DNA of 38,831 nucleotides from an uncultured Collinsella sp. (GTDB taxonomy: Bacteria > Actinomycetota > Coriobacteriia > Coriobacteriales > Coriobacteriaceae), in NCBI GenBank assembly GCA_900768265.1, contig CAAGCF010000020.1, positions 1 to 38,831 on the forward strand. The letters are read 5' to 3'. Made by a program: the position numbers and the translations under genes. This document shows positions 13,943 through 22,320 of this stretch, piece after piece. The stretch's first letter is position 1. Every line of letters starts with the position of its first letter. The notes under the pieces are model-generated. The model saw nothing but the letters and a program-made list of their open reading frames with translations. It did no database searches and was not told the origin of the DNA.

Positions 13943-16900
13943 TAGCTCAGCCTCCCGTGCTCGACCGAAAGCGAGAAATCGGCAAACGCGCAGGTGCTGG
14001 CACGGTGGCTCACGAGCACAATGGTCTTGCCGCGGCGCTTGAGCTCGTCGATTGCCTGCATCACGGACGCCTCGTTGAGAGCATCGAGCGCGCTGGTGGG
14101 TTCGTCGAGCAAGATAAAGGGTGCGTCGTTGAGGAAGATGCGCGCAAGGCCGATGCGCTGGCGCTCGCCGCCCGAAAGCGAGTCGCCCAGCTCGGCAACG
14201 GGCGTGTCGAGTCCCTGCGGCAGACGGTCGATGAGCGTGGTGAGTGAGGCGGAGCGGCAAGCGTCGAGCAGCTCGGCATCGGTGGCGTTGGCGTGCGCGA
14301 CCAGCAGGTTCTCGCGTACGGTGCCGCAGAACAGATGCGTGTCCTGGGTCATATAGGCCTCGTGGCTGCGCAGGCTCGCCGTGTTGATGTGGCGGGCATC
14401 GACGCCGCTCACCGTGATGGTGCCGGCTGCGGGGTCCCAAAAGCGCATGAGCAGCTTAAGCAGCGTCGACTTGCCCGAACCCGAGCGCCCCATGATGCAG
14501 GTCATGGTACCGGGCGCAAAGGTGCAGGTCACGTCGTCGAGGATGAGACTCGCAGCGGTGTCGTTCGCGACCTGCTCTGTGGCGCCCGCACCGCCCGCGT
14601 CCACGCCGCCCACATAGCTAAAGCTCACATGCTCGGCTGCGGCGCCGGCAAACTCAACGTTCTGTCCATCGGCGACCTCGGCGCACTGGGGCTGCTCGTC
14701 GAGCAAATCGAGCACGCGTGCGCCCGAGGCGAGCGTCTCCTGCAGTGAGGCGCCCAGGCGGCTCACGGCCATCACCGAGCCAAACGACGACACAAAGGTA
14801 AAGACGGCGACAAACGCTGCGGCAAAGTCAATCGTTCCCGCAGCCACCAGCTGCAGCGCACGCCCGAGCATCACCAGATTAGCCACAAGAATAAGCGCAT
14901 CGGCTACGGCCTCGCTGACCGCCTGGCGGCGCTTGAGGCGCGCGTCCACGGCGCCGACTTGCTCGGTCAGCTTGCCCAGGGCACGGCTGCGATCGGTGCC
15001 ACCGGCAAACTGGATGGTCTCGCCCGCGCCGCGCAGACTGTCGAGTACAAAGGCGCCCAGCTTACCGGCGCCCTCGCGGCTCTGGCGGCCGGTGGTGCCG
15101 CATGCCTTGGCCGAGGTCAGGGGCAGTAGCACGCCCAGGACCGCGTAGGCCACGAGCGCGATGCCCGCGAGCTCGGGGCTCACAGCCAGCAAAAAGCCCT
15201 CAAACACAACGGTGCAGACCAGAGCTATGGCAATGGGCGAGATGGTGTGCGCGTAGAAGACCTCGAGCAGCTCGATATCCGAGGTGACCAGGCTCACGAG
15301 CTCGCCCTTGCCGCGGCCCTCGAGCTTGGCGGGGGCGAGCTGGCGCAGGGCGCCAAACACCAGGTCGCGAATGTGTGCGAGCAGACGGAATGCGATGTAA
15401 TGGTTGCAGAGCTGCTCGCCGTAGTGGAGCGGCCCGCGCGCGATGCCGCAGGCGGCGCAGGCCGCGCATGCTGCGATAAGACCAAGCCTCAAGGCGTTGC
15501 GGCCCAGCGCGGCCATAAGGCCAAGGGCGCCAAAGGCCGGCACGAACGCGGCGGTGAGCATGCCGATGCTGCCCAGCGCGACGGCTAGCACAAGCCAGCC
15601 GGCAAGCGGTCGGACGAGCCCCATCATGCGCCACATGATGGACGGCGCCGAGCGACGGGCGCGGCCGGAGTCAGGCGCCGCGGCAGCGGAAGACGAACTA
15701 GTACCGTTGAAGCCATCGGCACAGGCGGCGCTGCCGTCAACAGCCTCAACCGCGCCGGCATCCTCGGCATCACCCTCCGCATACGCATATGCCGAGAGCT
15801 GCTCCTGGCTGTTCCACATGCGCGCATAGGCGCCCGCGCCCGACAGGAGCTCATCATGGGTGCCGTGCTCGGCAATGCGGCCGCGTTCCAGCACCAGGAT
15901 CTGATCAGCGTCCACGATCGTCGACAGGCGGTGTGCCACCACAATTACAGTGTGCCCGCCGGCAAGCGACGCGATGACCTCGCCGATCGCGGCCTCGCTT
16001 GCGGCATCGACGTTGCTCGTAGCCTCGTCAAACACATAGATCGGCGAGTCGTGCAGCAGGGCGCGGGCCATGCACACGCGCTGGCGCTGGCCGCCCGAAA
16101 GGTTGGTGCCACCCTCGTTAATCACCATGTCGAGCCCGCCGTTGGCCCGCACAAAGGCCGCCACGCGCGTGCGGTCGAGCGCGCGCAAAAGCTCGGTGTC
16201 GGTGGCGTTGGGCTGGGCGAGCAGCAGGTTGTCGCGCAGGGTGCCGGCAAACAGGTAGCCGTTGGTGGGCACCAGCGTGACGGCGCGCATGAGTGAGGCG
16301 GCCGTGGCATCGCGCAGCTCGACGCCGCCAATGCGCACGCTGCCGCGGTAGGCGTCCTTGCGGCCCGCGATAATCCCCGCGAGCGTGGACTTGCCGCCGC
16401 CGCTTTCGCCCACGAGTGCCACGAGCGAGCCGTGCGCAATGGTCGCGCTGGCGCTGTCCAGCACGGTGCGGTCGCCGTATGCATAGCTCACGCCCGCGAG
16501 CTCGATATCGCCGCGACCGTCAAGCTCAACATCGCCTCGCTCGGGCTCGGGCGTATCCAAAATGCCAAACATGCGGCGCGAGGCGGCCATGCCGTTCATG
16601 GCCGTGTGGAACAGCGATCCCAGGCGGCGCATAGGCAAAAAGAACTCCTGCGACAGAAAGACGATGAGGAAGGCAGCCTCAAAGCCGATCTTGCCCGTGG
16701 CGAGCTGCAGCGCGGCTACGATAATGCCGAGTGCGGCGCCCATATAGACGACCAGGTCCATAACGCAAATGGAGCGCAGCTGCATCACCAGCAGGCGCAT
16801 GGTCGCTGTGCGGAAACGCTCGGACTCGGCGTTGATGCGCTCGTGCCAGCTGCGATCGGCCTGGTAGACCTTAAGGGTGGTGAGACCCTGCACGGCCTCC

Positions 16901-17508
16901 AGGAACATGCCGCCCAGATCGACATAGCTGCCCCAGTACTCGGCACCGATCTTTTTGGCGTTGCGCATGACCATCATGATGGAGACGGGGATGACCGGAA
17001 CGCAGGCGAGCAGCAGCGCGGCGGGAAGACCCGCCTGGCCCACGAGCAGTACAAACAGCGTGATGGGTGCCAAGCCGGCAAAGAAGAGCTGCGGCAGATA
17101 ACCGCCAAAGTACACCTGGAGTTGCGTGGCGCCCTCGACGCTAGTCTGGACGGCCTCGGCGGTGGGGACGGTTTCGGTGTAGGAGGGGCCGAGTGCGGTG
17201 AGCTTGTCGTAGACGAGCGAGCGCACGCGGCGGACGGCCTCGAACGCGGCCTTGTCGCCGGCGCGTTGGGCCAGGTAGATGGAGGCGGCGCGCACGATGA
17301 TGGCGGCGGCGAGCGGCAAGGCCGCCTGTGCGAGGGCATCGACGGCGAGCGCGGCGGAAAGACCGTCCGTGACGATGCCGCCCAAGATGCGCGCAAGCAC
17401 CCACATCACCGTGATGTTTGCCATGAGTGCGATCCACTTAAACAGGACACTTGCCATAATGTAGGGCGTTGCCTGCGGAACCAGGGAGAAGAGCCGCTTC
17501 TCGAACAT
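13942..17508 (-). CDS. Fused full-length ABC exporter, CydDC-like (TMD-NBD-TMD-NBD)
   Basis: A 1188-aa protein carrying both halves of an ABC exporter. The first half has a six-helix membrane domain (about 1-320) with SQEFFLPMRRLGSLFHTAMNGMAASRRM, which resembles CydD, then a nucleotide-binding domain with Walker A GESGGGKST (Lys373) and LSGGQRQRV. A Ser/Ala-rich linker of about 50 residues follows. The second half has a CydC-like membrane domain and an NBD with GRSGSGKST (Lys1013), LSGGERQRIGLAR and ILLDEPTSALD. CydDC exports thiols or handles haem for cytochrome bd assembly; substrate here is unproven and no cydAB is in view. TAGGAGG precedes the ATG. The linker makes a natural fusion likely rather than a sequencing error. 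Confidence 0.85.
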   Translation of the reverse strand: MFEKRLFSLVPQATPYIMASVLFKWIALMANITVMWVLARILGGIVTDGLSAALAVDALAQAALPLAAAIIVRAASIYLAQRAGDKAAFEAVRRVRSLVYDKLTALGPSYTETVPTAEAVQTSVEGATQLQVYFGGYLPQLFFAGLAPITLFVLLVGQAGLPAALLLACVPVIPVSIMMVMRNAKKIGAEYWGSYVDLGGMFLEAVQGLTTLKVYQADRSWHERINAESERFRTATMRLLVMQLRSICVMDLVVYMGAALGIIVAALQLATGKIGFEAAFLIVFLSQEFFLPMRRLGSLFHTAMNGMAASRRMFGILDTPEPERGDVELDGRGDIELAGVSYAYGDRTVLDSASATIAHGSLVALVGESGGGKSTLAGIIAGRKDAYRGSVRIGGVELRDATAASLMRAVTLVPTNGYLFAGTLRDNLLLAQPNATDTELLRALDRTRVAAFVRANGGLDMVINEGGTNLSGGQRQRVCMARALLHDSPIYVFDEATSNVDAASEAAIGEVIASLAGGHTVIVVAHRLSTIVDADQILVLERGRIAEHGTHDELLSGAGAYARMWNSQEQLSAYAYAEGDAEDAGAVEAVDGSAACADGFNGTSSSSAAAAPDSGRARRSAPSIMWRMMGLVRPLAGWLVLAVALGSIGMLTAAFVPAFGALGLMAALGRNALRLGLIAACAACAACGIARGPLHYGEQLCNHYIAFRLLAHIRDLVFGALRQLAPAKLEGRGKGELVSLVTSDIELLEVFYAHTISPIAIALVCTVVFEGFLLAVSPELAGIALVAYAVLGVLLPLTSAKACGTTGRQSREGAGKLGAFVLDSLRGAGETIQFAGGTDRSRALGKLTEQVGAVDARLKRRQAVSEAVADALILVANLVMLGRALQLVAAGTIDFAAAFVAVFTFVSSFGSVMAVSRLGASLQETLASGARVLDLLDEQPQCAEVADGQNVEFAGAAAEHVSFSYVGGVDAGGAGATEQVANDTAASLILDDVTCTFAPGTMTCIMGRSGSGKSTLLKLLMRFWDPAAGTITVSGVDARHINTASLRSHEAYMTQDTHLFCGTVRENLLVAHANATDAELLDACRSASLTTLIDRLPQGLDTPVAELGDSLSGGERQRIGLARIFLNDAPFILLDEPTSALDALNEASVMQAIDELKRRGKTIVLVSHRASTCAFADFSLSVEHGRLS

Positions 17509-17892
17509 GAAACCTCCTATGCCGTAACGGTGCCGGGCGGGGTTCTCGGCAGCCGCTTAGTTAGCCAAATGCAACTAGAGTAACATCGTGTAGCGGATAA
17601 GTATGCCGAGGGTTATTTTTTGGCCGATGAACTGCGTAGAAAGTTCAAAATTGTTGAGTGCGGCGAACTTTGTGGTGGACGGAATGCGGGCGCAATTCTG
17701 ATCGTGTGCGGCCCCGCTCCAAAACGTGTACGTCAGCCTCCAAAACCGACAAAAAATGACATGTTTGGAGGCTGACGTACACGTTTGGATAGGGGTGAGG
17801 GCGGCGACGGACGAATGTCACGCCTGTGCCACGTCCGATGTGCTAGCGTTTGGGTGAATAAAACGAGCCCGTGCGGAAAGGATTCGGACCGT
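17509..17892. other. Divergent intergenic region with promoter candidates
   Basis: This 384-bp gap separates the divergent ABC gene and the LarC2-like gene. It holds the 70-bp palindrome listed separately. A possible -10, TGCTAG at 17841-17846 with an upstream TG, faces the LarC2 gene. I see no convincing coding sequence. Confidence 0.4.
17719..17788. repeat. 70-bp palindrome with 25-bp arms
   Basis: The left arm (17719-17744) starts CCAAAACGTGTACGTCAGCC and the right arm (17763-17788) ends GACGTACACGTTTGG. They are complementary over about 25 bases apart from one extra A in the left arm. The 18-base centre is A-rich. Lying between divergent genes, it is not a simple terminator; a dispersed repeat or a regulator site is more likely. 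Confidence 0.75.
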
Positions 17893-18378
17893 ATGCAACG
17901 TGGAAGTACATCTCCGCTGTCCCGCGAGACCGATGCGCCCGAAACTATCGTCAAGCTGGAGTGCGACATCGATGACGCGTCGCCCGAGGTGCTCGCCTAC
18001 GCCGCCGACCGCCTGCGCGAGGCCGGCGCCCGCGAGGTGCACTGGCTGCCCCTCTACTGCAAAAAGGGCCGCCCCGGATGGCAGTTGCAGGTGATTTGCT
18101 CGCATGAGGATATCGAACGCCTGCAGACGATTATCTTTTTGGAAACCACGACCAACGCCGTTCGTCGCCAGGTGATGGAACGCGTTTGCCTGCCGCGCCG
18201 ATTCGAGCAGGTGACGACGCCTTGGGGCGAGGTATCCGTTAAGGTGGCGACTCTGCCCGACGGCAGCGAGCGCGCGGCTCCCGAATACGAGGATTGCGCC
18301 CGCCTTGCCCGCGAGCATGGCGCGCCGCTCCAACGCGTGATGCAGGCGGCTCAGAGCGCGGCGCTGCGATTTGAGTAA
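17893..18378 (+). CDS. Stand-alone LarC C-terminal (LarC2-like) domain protein
   Basis: A 161-aa protein matching only the C-terminal part of LarC, the nickel-insertion enzyme for the nickel-pincer cofactor of lactate racemase. Family landmarks are VKLECDIDDASPEVLAYAADRL (compare E-T-N-I-D-D-M-T-P-E), LYCKKGRPGWQLQVIC, FLETTTNAVRRQVMERVCLPR, TPWGEVSVKVA and APEYEDCARLAREHGAPL. The LarC1 half, and larA, larB and larE, are not in the window, and the upstream gap shows no LarC1 remnant. The ATG at 17893 has AAGGA about ten bases upstream. In Lactiplantibacillus LarC1 and LarC2 are joined by frameshifting; here the second half is an independent gene. Confidence 0.8.
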   Translation: MQRGSTSPLSRETDAPETIVKLECDIDDASPEVLAYAADRLREAGAREVHWLPLYCKKGRPGWQLQVICSHEDIERLQTIIFLETTTNAVRRQVMERVCLPRRFEQVTTPWGEVSVKVATLPDGSERAAPEYEDCARLAREHGAPLQRVMQAAQSAALRFE

Positions 18379-18451
18379 CACGGTAGATGGGCTCCACATC
18401 CGCCGGACCCCGTATTCAGCCCCCATCAACTCCGCTTCGAAAGGACTCCCC

Positions 18452-19000
18452 ATGAAATACCTCATCGCCTCCGACATCCATGGCTCGGCATACTGGGCCG
18501 AGCGCCTCTGCGCTGCCATCGAATCCGAGCAGCCCGACCGCATCGTGCTGCTGGGCGACCTGCTCTACCACGGCCCGCGTAACGACCTGCCGCGCGACTA
18601 CGCCCCCAAGCGCGTGATTCCGCTGCTCAACGCCCTGGCCGACCGCATCATCGCGGTGCGCGGCAACTGCGACGCCGAGGTCGACCAGATGGTGCTCGAC
18701 TTTCCCGTCATGGCCAACTACGCCACGTTGTTCGACGAGGCCGGCCGCGAGCTGTTCTTGACACACGGCCACGTTTTTGGCGCCGGTATGCACAACAGCG
18801 TCGACCACGTGCCCGCGCTGCCCGAAGGCTCCGCGCTCGTCTACGGCCACACGCATATCAAGGTTAACGAGGCAAGCGAGGCGCACCCGGGCCTGTGGCT
18901 CTTCAACCCCGGCAGCGTGAGCATTCCCAAGGACGGTACGCACAGCTACGGCATCTACGAGGGCGGCGCGTTCCGTCACGTGATCCTGGAGGAGGAATAA
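18452..19000 (+). CDS. YfcE-like metallophosphodiesterase
   Basis: A 182-aa calcineurin-like phosphoesterase. The dimetal motifs are complete and in order: ASDIHG (Asp8, His10), LLGDLLYHGPRN, VRGNCDAEVDQ, LTHGH and VYGHTH. Length and the N-terminal MKYLIASDIHGS closely match E. coli YfcE, a phosphodiesterase active on artificial substrates. The natural substrate is unknown. I chose ATG 18452, with AAAGGA nine bases upstream. The mazG gene starts two bases after its stop, so the two form an operon. Confidence 0.88.
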   Translation: MKYLIASDIHGSAYWAERLCAAIESEQPDRIVLLGDLLYHGPRNDLPRDYAPKRVIPLLNALADRIIAVRGNCDAEVDQMVLDFPVMANYATLFDEAGRELFLTHGHVFGAGMHNSVDHVPALPEGSALVYGHTHIKVNEASEAHPGLWLFNPGSVSIPKDGTHSYGIYEGGAFRHVILEEE

Positions 19001-19002
19001 CC

Positions 19003-19863
19003 ATGGCGCAGCACATGGCTCAGCAAAATGCCGAGGGCTCGCGCGACCTGTCCACGCTGGTCGACGCGTCGGCCGAGCTGCAGCATCTGGTGCAGACCAT
19101 TTGGCGCCTGCGTCAGCCCGACGGCTGCCCGTGGGACCGCGAGCAGACGCACCGCAGCATTGGCAAGAACATGATCGAGGAGGCCTATGAGGCGCTCGAC
19201 TGCATCGAGGCCGACGATGCCACGCATCTGCGCGAGGAGCTGGGCGACGTGCTCATGCAGGTGGTGCTGCATGCGCAGATTGCGGCGGACGCCGGCGAGT
19301 TTACGCTGGCCGACGTGGCACGCGATATTGACGCCAAGCTCATTCGCCGCCACCCGCACGTGTTTGGCGATGCGGATGCCGACAACCCCGACGAGGTGCT
19401 CAAGATTTGGGACGAGGTCAAGCTTGCCGAGAAGGCTGCCAAGGACAAGGCCGTGGCGGCAGGCGAGGCTGCGCCCGAGGGTCTGCTCGACGGCGTGCCC
19501 ACGCATCTGCCGGCGCTGATGCAGGCTCAGAAGGTGTCGCGCAAGGCGGCTGCCGTGGGCTTTGAGTGGGAGACGGTCCAAGACGTGTGGGACGAGGTCG
19601 CCGAGGAGCGTGCCGAGTTTGAGGCCGAGGCTCCCGGCTCGCCCGAGCGCGAGATGGAGTTTGGCGACCTGCTCTTTGCCCTGGTCAACGTTGCACGCAA
19701 GGAGGGCATCGACGCCGAGAGCGCCCTGCGCGCGAGCACGGCAAAGTTCCGCCGCCGCTGGGCTGCGATGGAGCAGATGGCGGCTGACGCCCACGTGGAT
19801 CTTGCCGAGCTTTCGACCCACGGCCTTAACGACCTGTGGGATGCCGCAAAGGCGGAGGAGTAA
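19003..19863 (+). CDS. mazG: MazG nucleoside triphosphate pyrophosphohydrolase
   Basis: A 286-aa tandem-domain MazG that hydrolyses (d)NTPs to monophosphates and pyrophosphate. The first domain has LRQPDGCPWDREQTH, EEAYEALDCIE and REELGDVLMQVVLHAQIA, the magnesium-binding EExxE/ExxD pattern. The second has VGFEWETVQDVWDEVAEERAE and EMEFGDLLFALVNVAR. ATG 19003 follows GGAGGAGG, which is inside the end of the YfcE gene. A strong terminator follows. Confidence 0.93.
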   Translation: MAQHMAQQNAEGSRDLSTLVDASAELQHLVQTIWRLRQPDGCPWDREQTHRSIGKNMIEEAYEALDCIEADDATHLREELGDVLMQVVLHAQIAADAGEFTLADVARDIDAKLIRRHPHVFGDADADNPDEVLKIWDEVKLAEKAAKDKAVAAGEAAPEGLLDGVPTHLPALMQAQKVSRKAAAVGFEWETVQDVWDEVAEERAEFEAEAPGSPEREMEFGDLLFALVNVARKEGIDAESALRASTAKFRRRWAAMEQMAADAHVDLAELSTHGLNDLWDAAKAEE

Positions 19864-19867
19864 GACT

Positions 19868-19913
19868 GCGGGAACGACGGGCTGGCACGCCTCATCGTTC
19901 CCGCTAAATTTTT
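19868..19913 (+). terminator. Intrinsic terminator after mazG
   Basis: GCGGGAACGA (19868-19877) pairs perfectly with TCGTTCCCGC (19895-19904), followed by TAAATTTTT. It starts five bases after the mazG stop. Confidence 0.88.
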
Positions 19914-19934
19914 CGAAAATCAAGTGTATCCCTC

Positions 19935-19982
19935 GGTTAACTTAGGGCATAATGCAAAAAGTGCGACATGGCTAACTTACGG
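19935..19982 (+). promoter_or_regulatory. Promoter region of eno with a 13-base direct repeat
   Basis: GGTTAACTTAGGG (19935-19947) and GGCTAACTTACGG (19970-19982) differ at two positions and flank a likely -10, CATAAT (19948-19953). One repeat would sit at the spacer and the other just after the transcription start, so they could be operator half-sites. No clear -35 is seen. Confidence 0.45.
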
Positions 19983-20052
19983 AGGCGCACCGACGGTGCA
20001 CGGTCAGCCGGTCGCTTGCATCCACTATGTTTCCAAGTGAGAGGGAGACAAC

Positions 20053-21342
20053 ATGAGCGATATTTTGGACGTCTACGGTCGCGAGGTGCTCGACAGCCGC
20101 GGCAATCCCACTGTCGAGGTCGAGGTCGTGCTCGAGGACGGTAGCTTCGGCCGCGCAATGGTGCCTTCGGGCGCTTCGACCGGTGCCTTTGAGGCCTGCG
20201 AGCTGCGCGATGGCGACAAGGGTCGCTACCTGGGCAAGGGCGTTTCGCAGGCCGTCGAGCACGTCAATAACGAGTGCGCTAACGCCGTCGTGGGCCTCGA
20301 CGCCTTCGACCAGCGCGCCGTCGATGCCGCGCTGATTGCCGCGGACGGTACCCCCAACAAGACCAATCTCGGCGCCAACGCCATCCTGGGTGTGTCGCTG
20401 GCAGTTGCCCGCGCCGCTGCCGAGTCGGCGGGCCTGTCGCTGTATCAGTACCTGGGCGGCGTCAACGCCCACCTGCTGCCCACGCCCATGATGAACATCC
20501 TCAACGGCGGCGTGCATGCCGACAATAACGTCGACTTCCAGGAGTTCATGATCATGCCGGTGGGCGCCCCGAGCTTTGCCGAGGGCCTGCGTTGGTGCGC
20601 CGAGGTCTACCACACCCTCAAGGGCGTGCTGCACGAGGCCGGCCTGGGCGGCGGCGTGGGCGACGAGGGCGGCTTTGCGCCCAACCTCAAGACCAACGCC
20701 GAGCCGTTCGAGTACATTACCAAGGCCGTCGAGAAGGCTGGCTTTAAGCCCGGCGTCGACTTCATGTACGCCATGGATCCGGCATCGACCGAGTTCTACA
20801 ACGCCGAGACCGGCATGTACGAGCTCAAGGGCGAGGGCGTGGAGTACACGAGTGCCCAGATGGTCGATTACTGGGAGAAGCTCGTCGACACCTATCCCAT
20901 CATCTCCATCGAGGACGGTATGGCCGAGGAGGACTGGGACGGTTGGGTCGAGCTGACCCGTCGCATTGGCAACAAGGTGCAGCTGGTGGGCGACGACCTG
21001 TTCGTCACCAACACCGAACGCCTCAAGAAGGGCATCGAGCTGGGTGCCGCCAACGCGATCCTGGTCAAGGTTAACCAGATCGGTACGCTCACCGAGTCGC
21101 TCGAGGCCATCGAGACCGCCAAGGAGGCCGGTTACGCCTGCATCGTGAGCCACCGCTCCGGCGAGACCGAGGACTCCACGATCGCCGACCTCGTTGTGGG
21201 CGTCAACGCCGGCCAGATCAAGTCGGGCGCCCCGTGCCGCAGTGACCGTATCGCCAAGTACAACCAGCTTGTCCGTATCGAGGACGAGCTCGAGGGCAGC
21301 GCGCGCTACGCCGGCAAGGCCGCGTTCTACAACATTCGCTAG
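20053..21342 (+). CDS. eno: Enolase
   Basis: A 429-aa enolase of normal length that converts 2-phosphoglycerate to phosphoenolpyruvate in glycolysis, which also feeds the PTS. Conserved segments are SRGNPTVEVEV, PSGASTGAFEA, MMNILNGGVHADNNVDFQEF, SIEDGMAEEDWDGW, GDDLFVTNTERL, ILVKVNQIGTLTE and SHRSGETEDSTIADL, which include the magnesium-binding acids and catalytic Lys. GAGAGGGAGA lies before the ATG. It has its own upstream region after the mazG terminator and its own terminator downstream. Confidence 0.98.
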   Translation: MSDILDVYGREVLDSRGNPTVEVEVVLEDGSFGRAMVPSGASTGAFEACELRDGDKGRYLGKGVSQAVEHVNNECANAVVGLDAFDQRAVDAALIAADGTPNKTNLGANAILGVSLAVARAAAESAGLSLYQYLGGVNAHLLPTPMMNILNGGVHADNNVDFQEFMIMPVGAPSFAEGLRWCAEVYHTLKGVLHEAGLGGGVGDEGGFAPNLKTNAEPFEYITKAVEKAGFKPGVDFMYAMDPASTEFYNAETGMYELKGEGVEYTSAQMVDYWEKLVDTYPIISIEDGMAEEDWDGWVELTRRIGNKVQLVGDDLFVTNTERLKKGIELGAANAILVKVNQIGTLTESLEAIETAKEAGYACIVSHRSGETEDSTIADLVVGVNAGQIKSGAPCRSDRIAKYNQLVRIEDELEGSARYAGKAAFYNIR

Positions 21343-21415
21343 ATAGACGAGCCTGGTGGGGAGGGGATGGACTCGGCTTCGCCCCGCTCCAGCTAGACGC
21401 TACAGAGTTCTGTCG

Positions 21416-21447
21416 GGCGCTGGGCCATATGGCTCAGCGCCTTTTTT
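21416..21447 (+). terminator. Intrinsic terminator after eno
   Basis: GGCGCTGGGCCAT pairs with ATGGCTCAGCGCC (21416-21441), with one G.T pair and essentially no free bases, followed by six T. Confidence 0.9.
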
Positions 21448-21538
21448 ATGTCGAGCAAAGGCTGGCGAAGGCGGTGCGGGCGCTCGTGCTATAACTAAAG
21501 GACTTAGCGCAAACAAACCTCAACCGCACAAGGCGCAC

Positions 21539-22300
21539 ATGGATCAGATTTACGACAACAGGTACTATTCCGCCGGTTCGCGCGAGCCGTCGCCTCGCCG
21601 TGCGCGCACGGTGCAGCTCGGTGGGTCCGCCTACGCCGGCGTCGATCGCTCCACGCAGCGCCCGACAGGTACCTCGCGCCCCAATGCTCAAGTGAATACT
21701 TCGACAGATGGACCGGTGCGCCCGGCACGTTCGTCGCATGCGTCGCGTCCCTCGACTCAGGCACACGACAAATCGAGCAGGCCCTCGAACCGTTTTTCGG
21801 GCTCGGACTTTATGCGCTACGCCAACGACAACGCGGTGGTCAAGGCGATCTATGACTTTACGCATGGCTCTCTGCGGCCGCTGTTTATCGGTATCGTGGT
21901 GGCGCTGGTGCTCGTGAGCCTGTATTTTCCCGTGCGCGATCTGTACGTGGCAAAGCGTTCGAGCGATATCTTGGCCAAGCAGGTCGAGATTCGCCAGCAA
22001 TACAATGATGAGCTGCAAAAAAGCGTCGACAAGCTGCTCTCGGAGGAGGGTATCAAGGACGCGGCGTCCGAGGACCTGGGCCTGGTGATGCCCGGTGAGA
22101 AGAAGATTGACGTGCTGGGCTTGGACGACGATTCGGACTCGTCGTCGAGCAAAAAGTCCTCAAACGCCAAGAAGGCCAGCGAAGTGGCCAAGGAAATCGA
22201 AGAAGTCGGCAAGGACGCGCCGTGGTACATCCAGGCGCTCGACATACTGTTTGGGTTTAACGGCGTCGAGGGTCAGACGGTCGTGTCCAACGGCAAATAG
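21539..22300 (+). CDS. DivIC/FtsB-like septum formation protein
   Basis: A 253-aa single-pass membrane protein. Residues 1-110 are a disordered, Ser/Arg/Pro-rich cytoplasmic region. One transmembrane helix follows (FIGIVVALVLVSLYFPV, about 114-132), then a coiled coil (VEIRQQYNDELQKSVDKLLSEE) and the segment EDLGLVMPGEKKIDVLG, which matches the family pattern of lysine-rich LGYVPPGE. The remaining tail is acidic and Ser/Lys-rich. FtsB/DivIC proteins tie FtsL and FtsQ/DivIB together in the divisome. The order eno - divIC - ppx is typical of Actinobacteria. ATG 21539 has a weak AAGG upstream; earlier starts would run into the eno terminator. Confidence 0.8.
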   Translation: MDQIYDNRYYSAGSREPSPRRARTVQLGGSAYAGVDRSTQRPTGTSRPNAQVNTSTDGPVRPARSSHASRPSTQAHDKSSRPSNRFSGSDFMRYANDNAVVKAIYDFTHGSLRPLFIGIVVALVLVSLYFPVRDLYVAKRSSDILAKQVEIRQQYNDELQKSVDKLLSEEGIKDAASEDLGLVMPGEKKIDVLGLDDDSDSSSSKKSSNAKKASEVAKEIEEVGKDAPWYIQALDILFGFNGVEGQTVVSNGK

Positions 22301-22320
22301 CGCCCGGAGGGGAGCCCGCA

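Noticed and set aside
16432..17583. 383-codon plus-strand open frame opposite the ABC exporter
   Set aside because: It is antisense to a well-supported transporter gene and has no recognisable domain.
4010..20040. Shared 16-base word CTATGTTTCCAA(A/G)TGA at 4010-4025 and 20025-20040
   Set aside because: There are only two occurrences with different spacing to the next gene; chance or a minor leader feature is as likely as a regulator site.
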